From positions 75,600,232 to 75,664,231 of the forward strand of contig JAVIAB010000041.1 in the NCBI GenBank assembly GCA_032433765.1: 64,000 nt of DNA, given 5' to 3'. The notes under the pieces are model-generated. The model made no database searches, was not told the origin of the DNA, and was given only the letters and a program-made list of their open reading frames with translations. Origin of the DNA: Megaustenia siamemsis. Lineage: Eukaryota; Mollusca; Gastropoda; Stylommatophora; Ariophantidae. Numbering within the stretch: the stretch's first letter is position 1; each line of letters starts with the position of its first letter. Made by a program: the position numbers and the translations under genes. This document shows positions 1 through 10,894 of this stretch, piece after piece.

Positions 1-420
1 TTGTGCTTCATTTAATTCTTTCTTTCTCTAGTAACAATTACTATTGAAATGTTTGCTACAGTTCACTACTAAATAGGGAAGTCTGTTTTTTTTTCCACAA
101 ACATGATGGTAAACCAGACAATTTATAGTTTGATAGACTTCTAGAAGAGCTCATTTATGTATATTTTGTCTAGTAGCATTTTTGCTACTTAACAGAGTAC
201 AATTCGTTCATTTTTTATTACAACATAAATATTGATCTATAAATAAATAAATGCTTATTTTGTATAAAAACAGAGCTCTCAGCATAAACCATCTGTTCAT
301 GTAACTCAGAAGTTTCACTCAAATGCTGACAATATTATGGCAGTAAATCAAGGAGAAACCAACAAAAAAAGGTAATTAAATTGTAGATAGCAGCAGATGT
401 AGTAACTGGATAAACATATG
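1..420. other. AT-rich DNA, no gene seen
   Basis: No conserved reading frame, RNA gene or recognisable transposon is visible. The stretch is AT-rich with short T runs. It leads into the left arm of the inverted repeat that starts near 421. Confidence 0.5.
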
Positions 421-766
421 AAATACATAGTGTATCTATATTTTTTCCTGTTAGGAAAGTATCTCCCGGATTGGGTAGGGTTGAATACTTGAGTTGTAGA
501 CAAACATTTAGAACGAAACAGCAAAAATAGTAGTTTCCAGTGGTTTAGGCTGGAGACAAATAATATTAAATGTCGCTGATTATCACCTCGGAAGTTTCCC
601 TCTATAATAATATTCATTTATTATTATTTGACTCCAGCCTAAACCACTGGAAACTACTATTCGTGTTGTTTCATCCTAAATGTTTTTCTACAACGCAAGT
701 ATTCAGTCCTACCCTATCTGGTAGATACTTGTCTTAACAGGAAAAAATACAGATACACTATGTATT
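421..766. repeat. Large imperfect inverted repeat (about 145-bp arms)
   Basis: The left arm (about 421-567) and right arm (about 622-766) are reverse complements with scattered mismatches. The core around 529-556 (GTAGTTTCCAGTGGTTTAGG...) recurs inverted around 631-656. The roughly 55-bp spacer contains a segment (GAAGTTTCCCTCTATAATAA) that recurs at about 1025-1043 and inverted near 13640-13665. This suggests a palindromic repeat or two head-to-head copies of a dispersed repeat. No coding potential is visible. Confidence 0.75.
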
Positions 767-854
767 TCCGAGCTGTGATCGTGGCCTTATGCAATAGTCA
801 TGAGAACACCTGCACGAAAAGACATTGCCTATGAAGCTAATTTTTAGTTAGTTG

Positions 855-1070
855 AGTGGCAGTGTTCCCTAGCGTTTGGCTTTTCATGGCAAGGCGTTGT
901 GCCACTGAGTACGGGTTCGATCCTGCTTTGGTCCATATTTTTTTTTCTGTTGTTGATTATTTGTCAATTTTTCCGAGTGCTGTAAACATACCTCTTCCTC
1001 TGAATTGATTCGCTGATTATCGCGAAGTTTCCCTCTATAATAATAATATCCATTTATTATTATTTGTCTC
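855..1070 (+). mobile_element. SINE-like repeat, family 2 (tRNA-related head)
   Basis: The segment contains GGGTTCGATCCTG at about 919-931, a good match to a polymerase III B box, preceded by a GCCACTGAGTACG stretch. A T-rich linker and a body ending near TTTCCCTCTATAATAATAAT follow. Closely similar copies lie at 13926-14095 (+) and 13620-13835 (-). Head plus body plus dispersed copies fits a tRNA-derived SINE. The exact ends are not determined. Confidence 0.6.
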
Positions 1071-1077
1071 CAAACAT

Positions 1078-1335
1078 ATGAACTTTGGGATAAACATTGG
1101 AAAAGATTCAGCTCGCTCCACACAAGGTTTAGGATCTGGTGTTATGAAATTATGTAAATGCCTCTTCAGCCAGAGATATAGAATATTTATGGATAATTAT
1201 TATACTTCTGTTCATTTATTTATAAATTTATTACAAGATAAAACATTGGCCTGTGGCACCATTTTAGCAAATCATAATCGGGCCTCCAACAGAGTTTTAA
1301 AAATATATGGTACAAAGGGTAATGTGACATCATAC
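1078..1335 (+). pseudogene. piggyBac-family transposase fragment
   Basis: About 80 residues match the middle of a piggyBac-type transposase (DDE_Tnp_1_7 fold). The hallmark is GLGSGVMKLCKCL followed by RIFMDNYYTS, whose Asp is the second catalytic aspartate of the family, then LLQDKTLACGT. Family members are usually 500-600 residues, so both ends are missing. The frame runs without a stop into an unrelated LINE 3' end at about 1336 and terminates there. No inverted terminal repeats or TTAA duplications are recognisable. This is a relic. Confidence 0.8.
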
Positions 1336-1530
1336 ACTTCTAAAAGTCATCTTGGAAGGGAAGGTACAAGGTAGATGTAGCAGAGGTAGACCATGACTCA
1401 GGTGAACTGATAACATTAAATGGTGAATAGGTAACCTATGATAACATGAACCATTAAGACAAGAGACAGAGTAAAGTGGCGCTCCATGGTAGCCAACCTT
1501 CGATGTGGAGACAGCACCCACTGAATGAAA
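1336..1530 (+). mobile_element. LINE family B, 3' terminal fragment
   Basis: The sequence from CTAAAAGTCATCTTGGAAGG to GGTAGCCAACCTTCGATG matches the C-terminal coding end and 3' end also seen at 9240-9430 and 15830-15965. Encoded traces read LKVILEGKV and, near the end, WRSMVANL. The frame is broken by stops. This is a 5'-truncated, degenerate copy. Confidence 0.65.
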
Positions 1531-1539
1531 TAGTTTCTC

Positions 1540-2235
1540 TTTATATGTCCCAAAAATGTCATTTGTCTTTTCCAATTTTTGTGTTAGGTAGTTTTTTTTT
1601 ATTCATTTTCAGCTGGTTTAGAATTTCCTTGTTTGTCTTCTTTTCCATCCAGCCTATTCTCCCCATTTTTCTATAGATCCAAATTTCATAGGTTTAAATT
1701 TTCTACTCTGATTTCATGCTTAATGTCCATGTTTCTGCACTATACAGGAATGTTGAATAAATTTAGTCTTTTCAAAATTTATAGTTTTAGTTCCAATGTT
1801 ATCTCCTTTGATGTGGTTATATTTTTCATGTTAAAGTTGCTTTTTTCCATTATAATTTGTGTATTTATTTCTGTTTTACATTTTCCATAATTTGTTATAG
1901 CATGGTCCAAGATACCTATATCAGAAATCTTTCTAGGTTCGTTGCATTTACTTTGATATCATAATCAACTTGTATATTTTGTATATTTTCACTGCTTATA
2001 ATATTAATCATAGTTTTAGTCCTTTTTAATATTTATATCCAAACCATATACTTTGCTTGGCTTGTCTTGTATATTTTGTCAACTAGTTATATATTGTAGG
2101 TTTTCTGTTATTTAAAGTATCATCAGCATATTATTAATAATTAATAATTAATAATTATATTCGTTAGTTAATGATAATGTTTAGGTCTGGCATCCCGATG
2201 TCTTTAAAGATCTGCTCAGTGTATGAGTTGAATAA
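1540..2235 (-). mobile_element. LINE family B reverse-transcriptase tail, reverse strand
   Basis: Read on the minus strand, the segment carries a degenerate form of the reverse-transcriptase region seen intact at 15240-15600. It runs through a motif around 2125-2100 corresponding to the YADD catalytic box, then the MNIKKTKTM-like stretch. Many stops and frameshifts are present. It lies tail to tail with the plus-strand 3' fragment at 1336-1530, so the two pieces are probably separate insertions or a rearranged copy. Confidence 0.6.
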
Positions 2236-2654
2236 ACTAATAAATATAGTAATAAAATACGCCGTACGCACCTGCCGCACGCAATATTCCGTTTTGACAA
2301 ATCAAGTGGTGTTAAAGTAAAAGTTAATGCGACCTTGCCTTCCACCGTCTTACTAGTAACTAGTGTTGATGTAATCATGTATCATATGTGTGCGTTTTTA
2401 CGGTTCTTTTACGTCACATCATTGAATGTTATTCAATGACCGTTGTTGGAATTGTTTGACGCTATTTACATGTTACAACGCATTAATGTGGTGGGCTCTG
2501 TCAAGTCAATCGAAGTTTTATCTCTTTAGGGAATTTGTACCGTGTTTCGTTCGTTGTAGACTGCATTCACTAGAGTAATCCATGGGCGCAGCCATTGTGT
2601 GTGTGCTACGTCATCATAATGGCCCCTCGTCATATCCCTAAACCGACCACACGC
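2236..2654. other. Unassigned interval
   Basis: No convincing gene or known repeat is visible. It is less AT-rich than its surroundings, with several CG dinucleotides, and ends at the terminal inverted repeat of a hAT element at 2655. Confidence 0.4.
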
Positions 2655-3192
2655 TAGGGTGACCATTCGTTCCCGATTTTTGGGGACAGTCCCCGAAGTG
2701 TAGAAGTTGTCCCCGCAATAAATTTATCCCCGATTTTGTCCCTGATTTCAGTGAATAAATAAATGTCCATACACGGAATCGGCCCTCTTTTAAAATAATC
2801 ACTAGGACTCATGACGTTACTGAGTTGTGTTTATTTATCCCAGACTGAGTGGCATTGGCCTTAGCAGGTAGGTAGAGAAGACTTAGATGCGTTGTGTCGG
2901 AGATAGCTCTTTAAACTCTTGAAGCGCGGTGCTACGTCACTTCTATTCCAGCACTGACTTCTATTTGGATGGGTTTAATTTTTTTAAAAGCAGACACGTA
3001 CACTCTCTCTCTCCCCCACCCCTGCCTTTCCAGACATCTCCTGCCAAAGTATCTTTCCCGGCCAATTTTCAAATCAGTCCGAGTGTAATGACAGTACAGT
3101 GCAGTCGTGTTTTATATACACAATTTCTTGCGCACACACAGTCACACGCTCACCCACACATATTATAAATATATAAATAAATATATATATGT

Positions 3193-3260
<68 letters not shown>

Positions 3261-3371
3261 TTCGTCCCCGATTTTGTGGGACAGTCTCAGAAATAAGCAA
3301 AAAAATCCTCTGAAATGTAAAAAATATGACAAATGTCCCCGGAAACAATGGGAAAAAAATGGTCACGCTAC
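2655..3371 (+). mobile_element. hAT deletion derivative, family T1 (both ends, no transposase)
   Basis: It starts with TAGGGTGACCAT and ends with ATGGTCACGCTA, the T1 terminal repeat with one mismatch. The 5' 460 bp matches the left end of the element at 10862, and the right 250 bp matches its right end, including an internal CA/TA microsatellite (about 3184-3258). The transposase is deleted between them. The flanks (CCACACGC and CAGTACAG) are not an 8-bp duplication. DNA after 3371 belongs to the interior of another T1 copy, so the locus looks rearranged rather than cleanly inserted. Confidence 0.75.
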
Positions 3372-4028
3372 AGTACAGTGCAATCGTGTTTTCTATTTGT
3401 GATCAGTGGACGCATGTTGCATAAAAACAATGCTTTCCAAAAAACTTAAGTGTAATTTTAGTGATTCGCTGAAAGCTGAGTTTCCATTTATTATACAAGC
3501 AATTTTAGAGGATGGAACGCTAGTGAAATGAGTAGTTCAAATTTTTCTATAGCAAGTGGTGGAAGGACATCAATAACTGATCATCTACAGGCAAAAAAGC
3601 ATAAGGATGCGCTGCTTTGTAAGTCTCAGTCTGAGTGTATGACAAATTATTTTTGTAAAACAGAACCCTCAAAAGATGAATACACTCTAGCTGTTCATGA
3701 AAGAACCTTCGCATATCATACTATACTTCATAATCATAGTTTCCGCAGTATGGATTGTACAACAATTCTACAAAAGAAATTTTCAACAAAACAATTTTCC
3801 TGTGCAAGAAACAAAGTTTGAATTCATAATTACCAATGTTTTTGCTCCTTGGGCTATTGATGAACTAAACAATGACCTCAAATATGTCAGCTTCGTAATA
3901 TTGTCTTGCGATACATCTAATCATAAACATGTTAAGCTACTTCCTATTTTAGTTCGTTATTTTCAGGCTTATGAGCTGGAAACTCCAGTAAAGACCAAAC
4001 TGATTGCTTTCATAGATATCCCCACAGT
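3372..4028 (+). pseudogene. hAT family T1, 5' interior and N-terminal transposase remnant
   Basis: The piece begins inside the T1 leader (CAGTACAGTGCAATCGTG) and runs through degraded transposase coding sequence, including traces of SITDHLQAKKHKDALL, VFAPWAIDEL and SCDTSNHKHVKLL. A short deletion at about 3530 removes the CxxC pair of the N-terminal zinc finger and brings in a stop, and a frameshift lies near 3820. At about 4028 the T1 sequence stops abruptly at a LINE family A copy. The rest of the transposase is absent. Confidence 0.75.
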
Positions 4029-5475
4029 TTAATACATTTTGAAGCTGAAACACCAGCAACAGAATTAGATGTAAATTTAGATGACTTCACCTTAAGCGAA
4101 ATAGAAACCACATTAAAACGTATGGCCAATAACAAGGCTGCTGTAGAGGATAAGTAAACGCAAATGATAGCCATAATTTAATACATCTCCAGAAAATGTT
4201 CAACATCATTTGAAAAGCAGAGAAGACGCCTCATAAATGGAAAAAAAGGAATCATTGTTAAGATTTTAAAAAAAAAGGCAATCTTAGAGATTGTAACAAC
4301 TGGAGAGGCGTGACACTTGTCAGTTGCCTCAAAGTTATTCTGCAAAATCATCCTAAATAGAATAAAGGATTCAATAGATACAGTAATGCGTGAAGAACAG
4401 GCTGGGTTTAGGAAAAGGAGAAGCTGCCTTGACCACATTTACACTCTACGACTTATATTGGAGGAACACATTGAAAATCAAAAAGCTTTTGTACTTAACT
4501 TCATCGACTTCAAAAAAAGCATTTGATAGTATTCATCGAGATTCTTTGTGGAAAATTCTGAAGCAATATGGTTTACCATCAAAAATCATAAATATTATCA
4601 AAGATATGTATGATGGTTACACATGTGCAGTTCGAACAGAGAAAGGACTGAGCGAATGTTTCCCAATAGAAACTGGGGTTAAACAAGGATGTATTTTATC
4701 GCCCTTGTTATTTGGAATTGTTATGGACTTCATAATGAAGAAATGCTGCACTGGTAATAAAGGCATCGAATTGATTCAAGGAGACCATTTGGAGGACCTC
4801 GACTTTGCTGATGACATAGTTCTTCATAGTTCTAGATACAAGCAAAGTAATTAGAATCAGAATAGCTAAAGCAGCAATATCTTTCAGAAGCCTTGAAAAG
4901 TTGTGGAAATCAAACCTCATCAGCACAAACACAAAACTTAGACTATTCAAATCAAATGTACTATCAACCCTTACGTATGCGTGTGAAAGCTGGAAAACAA
5001 CAAGAGACATAGAAACAAAGTTGAACGCTTTCGAAAATAAATGTCTAAGGAAAATACTTGGTATAGCATGGAACGAATTCAAAACAAACGAGGAAATTAG
5101 AGAAATCGCCAATCAACCACTAATATCTTCAGTAATAAAGAAAAGACGATGGTCGTATGTTAGACATGTGATGAGAAGAGATAATAACCGAATAGCAAAA
5201 AGCAAGCCCTCAAGTGGGAAACAACAGGTAAGAGAAAAAGAGGAAGACCCAGAGAGACACTGAGAAGAACATTGCTGAGAGAGGCAAAAGCAGCAGGAAT
5301 CGGCTCCCTCAATGAGATAGAGCTGCTTGCACAGAACAGAGACAAATGGCGAGATTTGATAAAATATCTATAAAAGAATTGAAAACTGCTAGAACAAAAA
5401 TTCAGATAAGAGAAGGAGTATCTTGGTCTACGCCCTATGGACCAGCGACGGCTCGAAAGGTAGATAGATAGATTT
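4029..5475 (+). mobile_element. LINE family A with reverse transcriptase (defective)
   Basis: This non-LTR retrotransposon fragment carries reverse-transcriptase motifs: NRIKDSI / EEQAGFRKRRSCLDHIYTL (about 4345-4445), FIDFKKAFDSIHRDSLW across a frameshift in an A run near 4511, GVKQGCILSPLLFGIV (about 4675-4722), and the catalytic LDFADDIVL at about 4798-4824. At about 4838 an internal deletion fuses the palm directly to DTSKEIRIRIAK-like sequence of the C-terminal region, which continues to about 5260 and loses frame. The 3' end shows GACGGCTCGAAAGGT followed by AGAT repeats. It is 5'-truncated, with no endonuclease domain. The deletion and frameshifts make it inactive. Confidence 0.85.
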
Positions 5476-5483
5476 ATATAACA

Positions 5484-5662
5484 TTAGACCCTATAACTAT
5501 AATGCAAGGTCCTGCCACTAGTCTATAACACCAAGTCCTATCACTATAACAATATCATCTCTTACCACTGTAACACTAGGTCCTACCACTATAACACTAA
5601 GTCTTACCACTATAACAATAACATCATGTCGTACCAATATAACACCAGGTCCTACTACTGTG
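5484..5662. repeat. Degenerate tandem repeat, about 22 bp
   Basis: Loose repeats of TAACACYARGTCCTACCACTA follow directly after the AGAT tail of the LINE copy. Units vary by substitutions and small indels, so this is an old, decayed minisatellite. Confidence 0.6.
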
Positions 5663-7229
5663 GAGATCCTAAAGTACTCCCCTTGTTAACTAGTAAACTT
5701 GTCCCAGTGTGTTCTTGAGTCTCACATCACAAAGAGTTGAAGAGATATATTACATTTAATAGATGGAAGACAACTCATGCTTCCCTTCGACATCCCACAA
5801 ATCTAGCACTAAATATAATGGTGCCCGACAGAAATAGAATACTGAAACACATGAACAATACACTGGTATATACTCTCAGTGAAAACTATTTTCCTGTCTC
5901 CGAATCTGAGTCAAGTAAATTAAATTCAATCGATAAAAAATCTATATTTATCACTTGCAGCGTCACCATCATGTACCACTACATATGCACGAACTATGAA
6001 CTATGGTATTAGAAAACTATAACAATTTTCGTTTCTAAACATCACACTTGGTCAATTGATTGAATGTACCCTGTAACAAGACCAGTGGTTCACATCATTT
6101 ACTACATCATGGCCCCTATTTGAGGGATGTTTTTTTTTATGGTACCAATGAGCATCATTTCTGGCCATTAATGTAGACAAAGGGTAGTTGCATCATTTAT
6201 ACCACAGTTTATGCTTAGGAGTCATAAACAATATTTGATATTATATGCAATGCATTGTGTTTTACAAGAGAATAAAACAGGAACACTTTTAACTGTGAAT
6301 CCCAAATATACCAACGCATTTCAATAGCTATAAATTAACAAATGGACCATCACATCTTTTCACAACATGAACTCTAATCCAATGTCAAGCTGATGCATTC
6401 TAAGTTCAATTAAAGAGTAAAAAGAAATAGTAAAGTCAATGATTATTGCACAGGATGATAGTCAAATATGAAGTGCTACCGGGAGTTATAACAGTAGTAG
6501 TGCACAACAATCCAAAGAAATTGTCCAGGATGTAGACAGAAGGACACTAGCAGAAATGAGCAACAATCTTGCAGCATGCTTCTTGCTATGTTCATAATTA
6601 AATGTTTATGGAACATTAATTCATGTTAAATCGTTGGTTCTCCTGTCTATGTTATTAATTATACTACGGTGGGCAGCAAATGAAAGTATAACAGGATAAA
6701 CACACTTTGATTTTCATTAAATGACGTCATGTTCTTTCTGAGACTGGTTATGGTGAGAGTTCCCGTCACTTGAACTGAGATAACACAAATTCGACAACTC
6801 TCTAGTCTAGATGAATAAGTTCATAAATAAATAGACAAATAACAGGCAGTCAAACTATAATATAAATTAAAGAGATAGCACTGACAATTGTTTTGATAAC
6901 TATTTAACGATAAGAATAAAGCTTAATGAATATGCTGGTCTTTGTTGTAAAAAATTATAATACAACTTTGAAATAATAAAATAAGAAGATACATGGGGAA
7001 GAGTTATAAACATATGAGTACATTCAAGCATATTAAAAAAAAAAATGTGAACACAAAATCGCCAGTGTTAAACACAACGTAAGATACTCACAACACAGAA
7101 TCTGCATGATCTCCAAATGTCCAGCACAACACTTATGTTCAACACTTCATATCATGACTTACGATGTCTAGATCTTGTATACAAGTTTACTCAGACAATT
7201 CATTAGTTACCCCCCCCCCCAAATAACTC
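5663..7229. other. Unassigned AT-rich interval
   Basis: An open frame of about 91 codons at 5737-6012 has no recognisable motif or similarity and is probably chance. A 12-base C run lies at about 7210-7221. No transposon signature is seen apart from the LINE copy that follows. Confidence 0.4.
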
Positions 7230-7962
7230 ATCTGGATCAATATTTTGATTGCATATAAAAGACCAGTAGAAGAGATCGATCACTTTATCTATCTTGGAAG
7301 TCACATTGATCGAGAAGGGGATACGAGCAAAGAAATTAGAATCAGACTGGCTAAAGCAGCAATGTCTTTCAGAAGCCTTGAAAAGTTGTGGAAATCAAAA
7401 CTCATTAGCACAAACACAAAACTTAGGCTATTCAAATCAAATGTACTATCAACCCTTACGTATGCGTGTGAAAGCTGGAAAACAACAAGAGATATAGAAA
7501 CAAAGTTGAACGCATTCGAAAATAAATGTCTAAGGAAAATACTTGGTATAGAATGGAACGAATTCAAAACAAACGAGGAAATTAGAGAAATCGCCAATCA
7601 ACCACTAATATCTTCAGTAATAAAGAAAAGACGATGGTCATACGTTGGACATGTGATGAGAAGAGATAATAATCGAATAGCAAAGCAAGCCCTCATATGG
7701 GAAACAACAGGTAAAAGAAAAAGAGGAAGACCCAGGGAGACACTGAGAAGAACATTGATGAGAGAGGCAAGAGCAGCAGGAATCGGCTCCCTCAATGAGA
7801 TAGAACTGCTTGCACAGAACAGAGACAGATGGCGAGATTTAATAAAATATCTTTAAAAGAAAACTGCTAGAACAAAAATTCATATAGGAGAAGGTGTATC
7901 TTGGTCTACGCCCTATGGGCCGGTTACGGCTCGAAAGGTCAATAGATAGATAGATAGATATA
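7230..7962 (+). mobile_element. LINE family A, intact C-terminal reading frame
   Basis: A 203-codon frame (7245-7856) encodes the C-terminal part of the family A protein without interruption. Landmarks are FIYLGSHIDREG, the AMSFRSLEKLWKSKL helix region, LTYACESWKTT, NKCLRKILGIEWNEF, KKRRWSYVGHVMRRD, TTGKRKRGRPRETLRRT and the stop after LIKYL. This region follows the polymerase domain in this type of LINE. The 3' end has CCCTATGGGCCGGTTACGGC, then TCGAAAGGTCAAT and AGAT repeats. It is the best-preserved copy of the family here and is 5'-truncated. The methionine at 7245 is incidental. Confidence 0.88.
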
Positions 7963-9115
7963 AAAGTCACTCATTTAGTGAAGCATGTTTGCTCTATGGC
8001 CATCTAAGAATGTGTCCCTATTAGTATGATGCTACTGCCGGTGGAATAACACACTCTCGGGTTCTATAAATAAATCCACACAAACTCTTTCACTGGCATA
8101 AAATCACATACAGCTTTTGTGATGAACTCATATTAACAATTACTCTTATCAAATCTGTATTCTCCTAGTTATGATCTTCTTTATAAGCTCTGATCTCTTA
8201 AAAGACCCAAGATATCTACCTATAGCTAAAGCCCTTGAAACAATTCTGTCTGAATAAATTCTCTGTGACATGTCTTTGGCTCAGCCCTGTCTCTTCTAAA
8301 CGACTATTCCAGTAAATCCTCTCTGAATCAGCTTATCTGATTTCTATCCCAATCTCAAACTCTATCTGAACCAAGACATGTTCACATCTATTTCGGTCTC
8401 CAGACAAATTTGCATAACTATAATCTCCCAGTGGAAGATTTACAAACATAAGACCAGTGAAGATTACGTTTGGGAATAGTTAGAAATGTAAAAAGAAAAA
8501 AAAACGATGAGATTTCAGGGGTTGGAAGTGTGAAGCTAGTTGTGAATTAAGATTGTATTATACATGCTGGAGGCAGATACGAGATATTAAAATTTAGTCA
8601 AACAAGTGAAGATGTCATTTAGTTTTACTGAAATCCCAGGTTGAGAACTACTATTTTCCCATTCAAACAGAAGTGCACTATTTTACACAGGCAGCTGCAA
8701 CCGTCCATACAATTATTGATTCTCAGCTCGTGTGGTATCTACCCGGTTCCCTCCCCAGGCTGCATAAAACTACAAATGTAGAACTTATAGAAAATTAAAG
8801 CACCAAATACTGGGGCTTGGCACGCAGTAGTAAGTGTGTAACTAGTGAGCGTAATGGATGTAATGTAAGTCTGTGTCATATTTCCTTTTTTTCCCCATCT
8901 TCTATAAAAATATTATTATTATTATTACCATTTACGCTGGAAGAAAAGGGAAATCACCAAATTCCCTTCGGAACAGACTGTGTAGACATGTGGCTGTTCC
9001 AGATGAATAATTGATTATCGTTGAAGGTGCTGCACTATTTATTCATTAAAAACTATTACATGCCTGGCTATATTATTATAAATAACACATCCACATTGTG
9101 CCCACCTTGTAATTG
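7963..9115. other. Unassigned interval
   Basis: No supported gene. A short ATT/TTA microsatellite is near 8910-8925. The sequence shows no match to the repeats recognised elsewhere in the window. Confidence 0.4.
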
Positions 9116-9445
9116 TCATTGGAAAGAAAAGAAAACAAACGATGAAGTTTTAACAAAACAAAAATTGAAAAGAGAACTACTAAACACAATTAGAACAAGA
9201 CAAATTAATTTTTTTTTGTTGGGGGGGGGGCATGTTAAAAGACATAACAGCCTACTAAAAGTAATATTGGAATGGAAAATACAAGGTAAAAGAGGCAGAG
9301 GTAGACCAAGACTAACATGGACGAGTAACATCAAAAGATGGACAAATCAGTCTATGACAATCTGCGCCATCAAAGTGAAAGAGTGGAATAGCGCTCCATG
9401 GTAGCCAACCTTCGATGCGGAGAAGGCACTCAATGATGATGAGGT
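9116..9445 (+). mobile_element. LINE family B, 3' fragment
   Basis: The frame 9021-9404 overlaps this fragment and includes LLKVILEWKIQGKRGRGRPRLTWTSNIKRW, the conserved basic C-terminal block of the family. GGTAGCCAACCTTCGATGCGGAGA and a short GATGATGAG tail follow. A homopolymer tract (T9 then G9) at 9208-9232 marks decay. The fragment is 5'-truncated. Confidence 0.75.
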
Positions 9446-9660
9446 AATTGTAAAATATCCACACTTCAAAACCGTCTAACCTTTTTAAAAAGTGAAATTC
9501 TGGCAATTAAAATGAAGAATAAAGTTATAATATAAAGAGTCGAGGGGGAAAAAAACAATTTCTTGTAAACTTGCTTTGTAAACTACATTTGTTCATGATT
9601 TAATCATCATTTTTTGTATAACGTGTTGCACAGCCAGTAGTGCTCAGTGTCTCTATAGTG

Positions 9661-9987
9661 TGAGTGACAATGTAGTGAGTCACTGTGGCCGTGACTAATG
9701 TGAGTGACAATGTAGTGAGTCACTGTGGCCGTGACTAGTGTGAGTGACAATGTAGTGAGTCACTGTGGCCGTGACTAGTGTGAGTGACAATGTAGTGAGT
9801 CACTGTGGCCGTGACTAGTGTGAGTGACAATGTAGTGAGTCACTGTGGCCGTGACTAGTGTGAGTGACAATGTAGTGAGTCACTGTGGCCGTGACTAGTG
9901 TGAGTGACAATGTAGTGAGTCACTGTGGCCGTGACTAGTGTGAGTGACAATGTAGTGAGTCACTGTGGCCGTGACTAGTGTGAGTGA
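9661..9987. repeat. 40-bp minisatellite, about 8 units
   Basis: Eight almost identical 40-bp units (TGAGTGACAATGTAGTGAGT plus CACTGTGGCCGTGACTAGTG) run from 9661, ending in a partial unit. Near-identity (one A/G difference in the first unit) suggests recent expansion. A single unexpanded copy of the unit and its left flank occurs inverted at about 13843-13925. Confidence 0.95.
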
Positions 9988-10106
9988 GTAGAAATTTGTT
10001 AGTTAACCTTCACTCATTTCCATTGCAATTATTCTTCAGAATCAGCATGCAAGAAAATAGCAGCATTAAACTCAAGTCTAAAAACAGTGCGAAAGACCCC
10101 AGATTT

Positions 10107-10470
10107 GGGGTATTGTAAATCATCATCATCATGTGCCATACCGGTTGGCGTAGCGATCATGTCCTTCCACAATCTTCTATCTACAGTGCATCATATCAGT
10201 TCTGTTGTTGACTGTTTTCCATGCCATTACACCAGACTATCCAGTTATTTTCTCTCTATGTCGTCCGCGATCTCTCTTTTCTTTTCTTTTGCCTGTTGTA
10301 ACCAAGTATTCCAACTTTCCTCTTCTCATGTGCCCAAAAAATGTTGATTGCTTCTTTCTGATGTTTATAGGAGCTCCCTTTTTGTGTTGGCCTTTGAGAA
10401 TTTCCTCATTGGTCTTTTTAGCTGTCCAGGGTAGTTTCAACATTCTTCTGAGAAATCCCATCTCTGTGGC
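10107..10470 (-). mobile_element. LINE family C, C-terminal fragment
   Basis: The minus-strand frame at 10237-10461 reads MGFLRRMLKLPWTAKKTNEEIL, then RKKQSTFFGHMRRGKLEYLVTTGKR. This matches the C-terminal block of the LINE at 36558-37015 (RRMLRIPWTAKKSNEDVM, VTTGKIEEQRDRGKQREKI). The 3' end, at low coordinates, carries GATG repeats (CATCATCATCATG at about 10119). It is 5'-truncated and frame-damaged. Confidence 0.75.
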
Positions 10471-10875
10471 CTCTAATCGTCATTTCATTTATATTTATTG
10501 CAAATACACACGTAATAAGATCGCACCTTGATAACAAGAGAATGCAACCGAAATTGCAGTCAAGGTCTGATAGAACAAACATATCAACATGTCCCAGAAA
10601 CCCCTTGACCCACTAACCTACTATCCACTATTTTTAGTATAACGAGGTAAAGCTCACGTGAACTGAAAGTGATTGTAGCACAAAATGGTGTCTCCGGTAG
10701 TTATTGTTGCTGTTATTGATTATTAGCCTGTTCCCTGCTGTTATTATTATTATATTTTTAATTGAGCCCTTCCGGTATTATTTCATTTTTTTTTATCCTT
10801 CGATTGCATCTATGCTGATTAGCAAAGATGTGGAGAGCAGAGGAAAGCGATCACCTTTCAATAGGGTGACCATTC

Positions 10876-10894
10876 GTCCCCGATTTTCGGGGAC
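10876..10894 (+). promoter_or_regulatory. Subterminal palindrome of hAT family T1
   Basis: GTCCCCGA (10876-10883) and TCGGGGAC (10887-10894) form a perfect 8-bp inverted repeat with a 3-base loop, right next to the terminal repeat. Further GTCCCCG copies follow at 10897 and near the right end (13472 and about 13545). Related forms occur in the other two T1 copies. Subterminal repeats in hAT elements are typically transposase binding sites; that role is inferred here. Confidence 0.6.

Noticed and set aside
3107..3366. Short frames with IYIYIY repeats on both strands, also near 13306-13671
   Set aside because: Translations of TA microsatellites inside the hAT element.
2655..3371. Clean MITE insertion with target duplication
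   Set aside because: The ends are those of hAT family T1, but the flanking 8-mers do not match, so I call it a rearranged derivative instead.
5737..6012. 91-codon plus-strand frame as a host gene
   Set aside because: No motif, no splice context, composition like its surroundings. Most likely chance.
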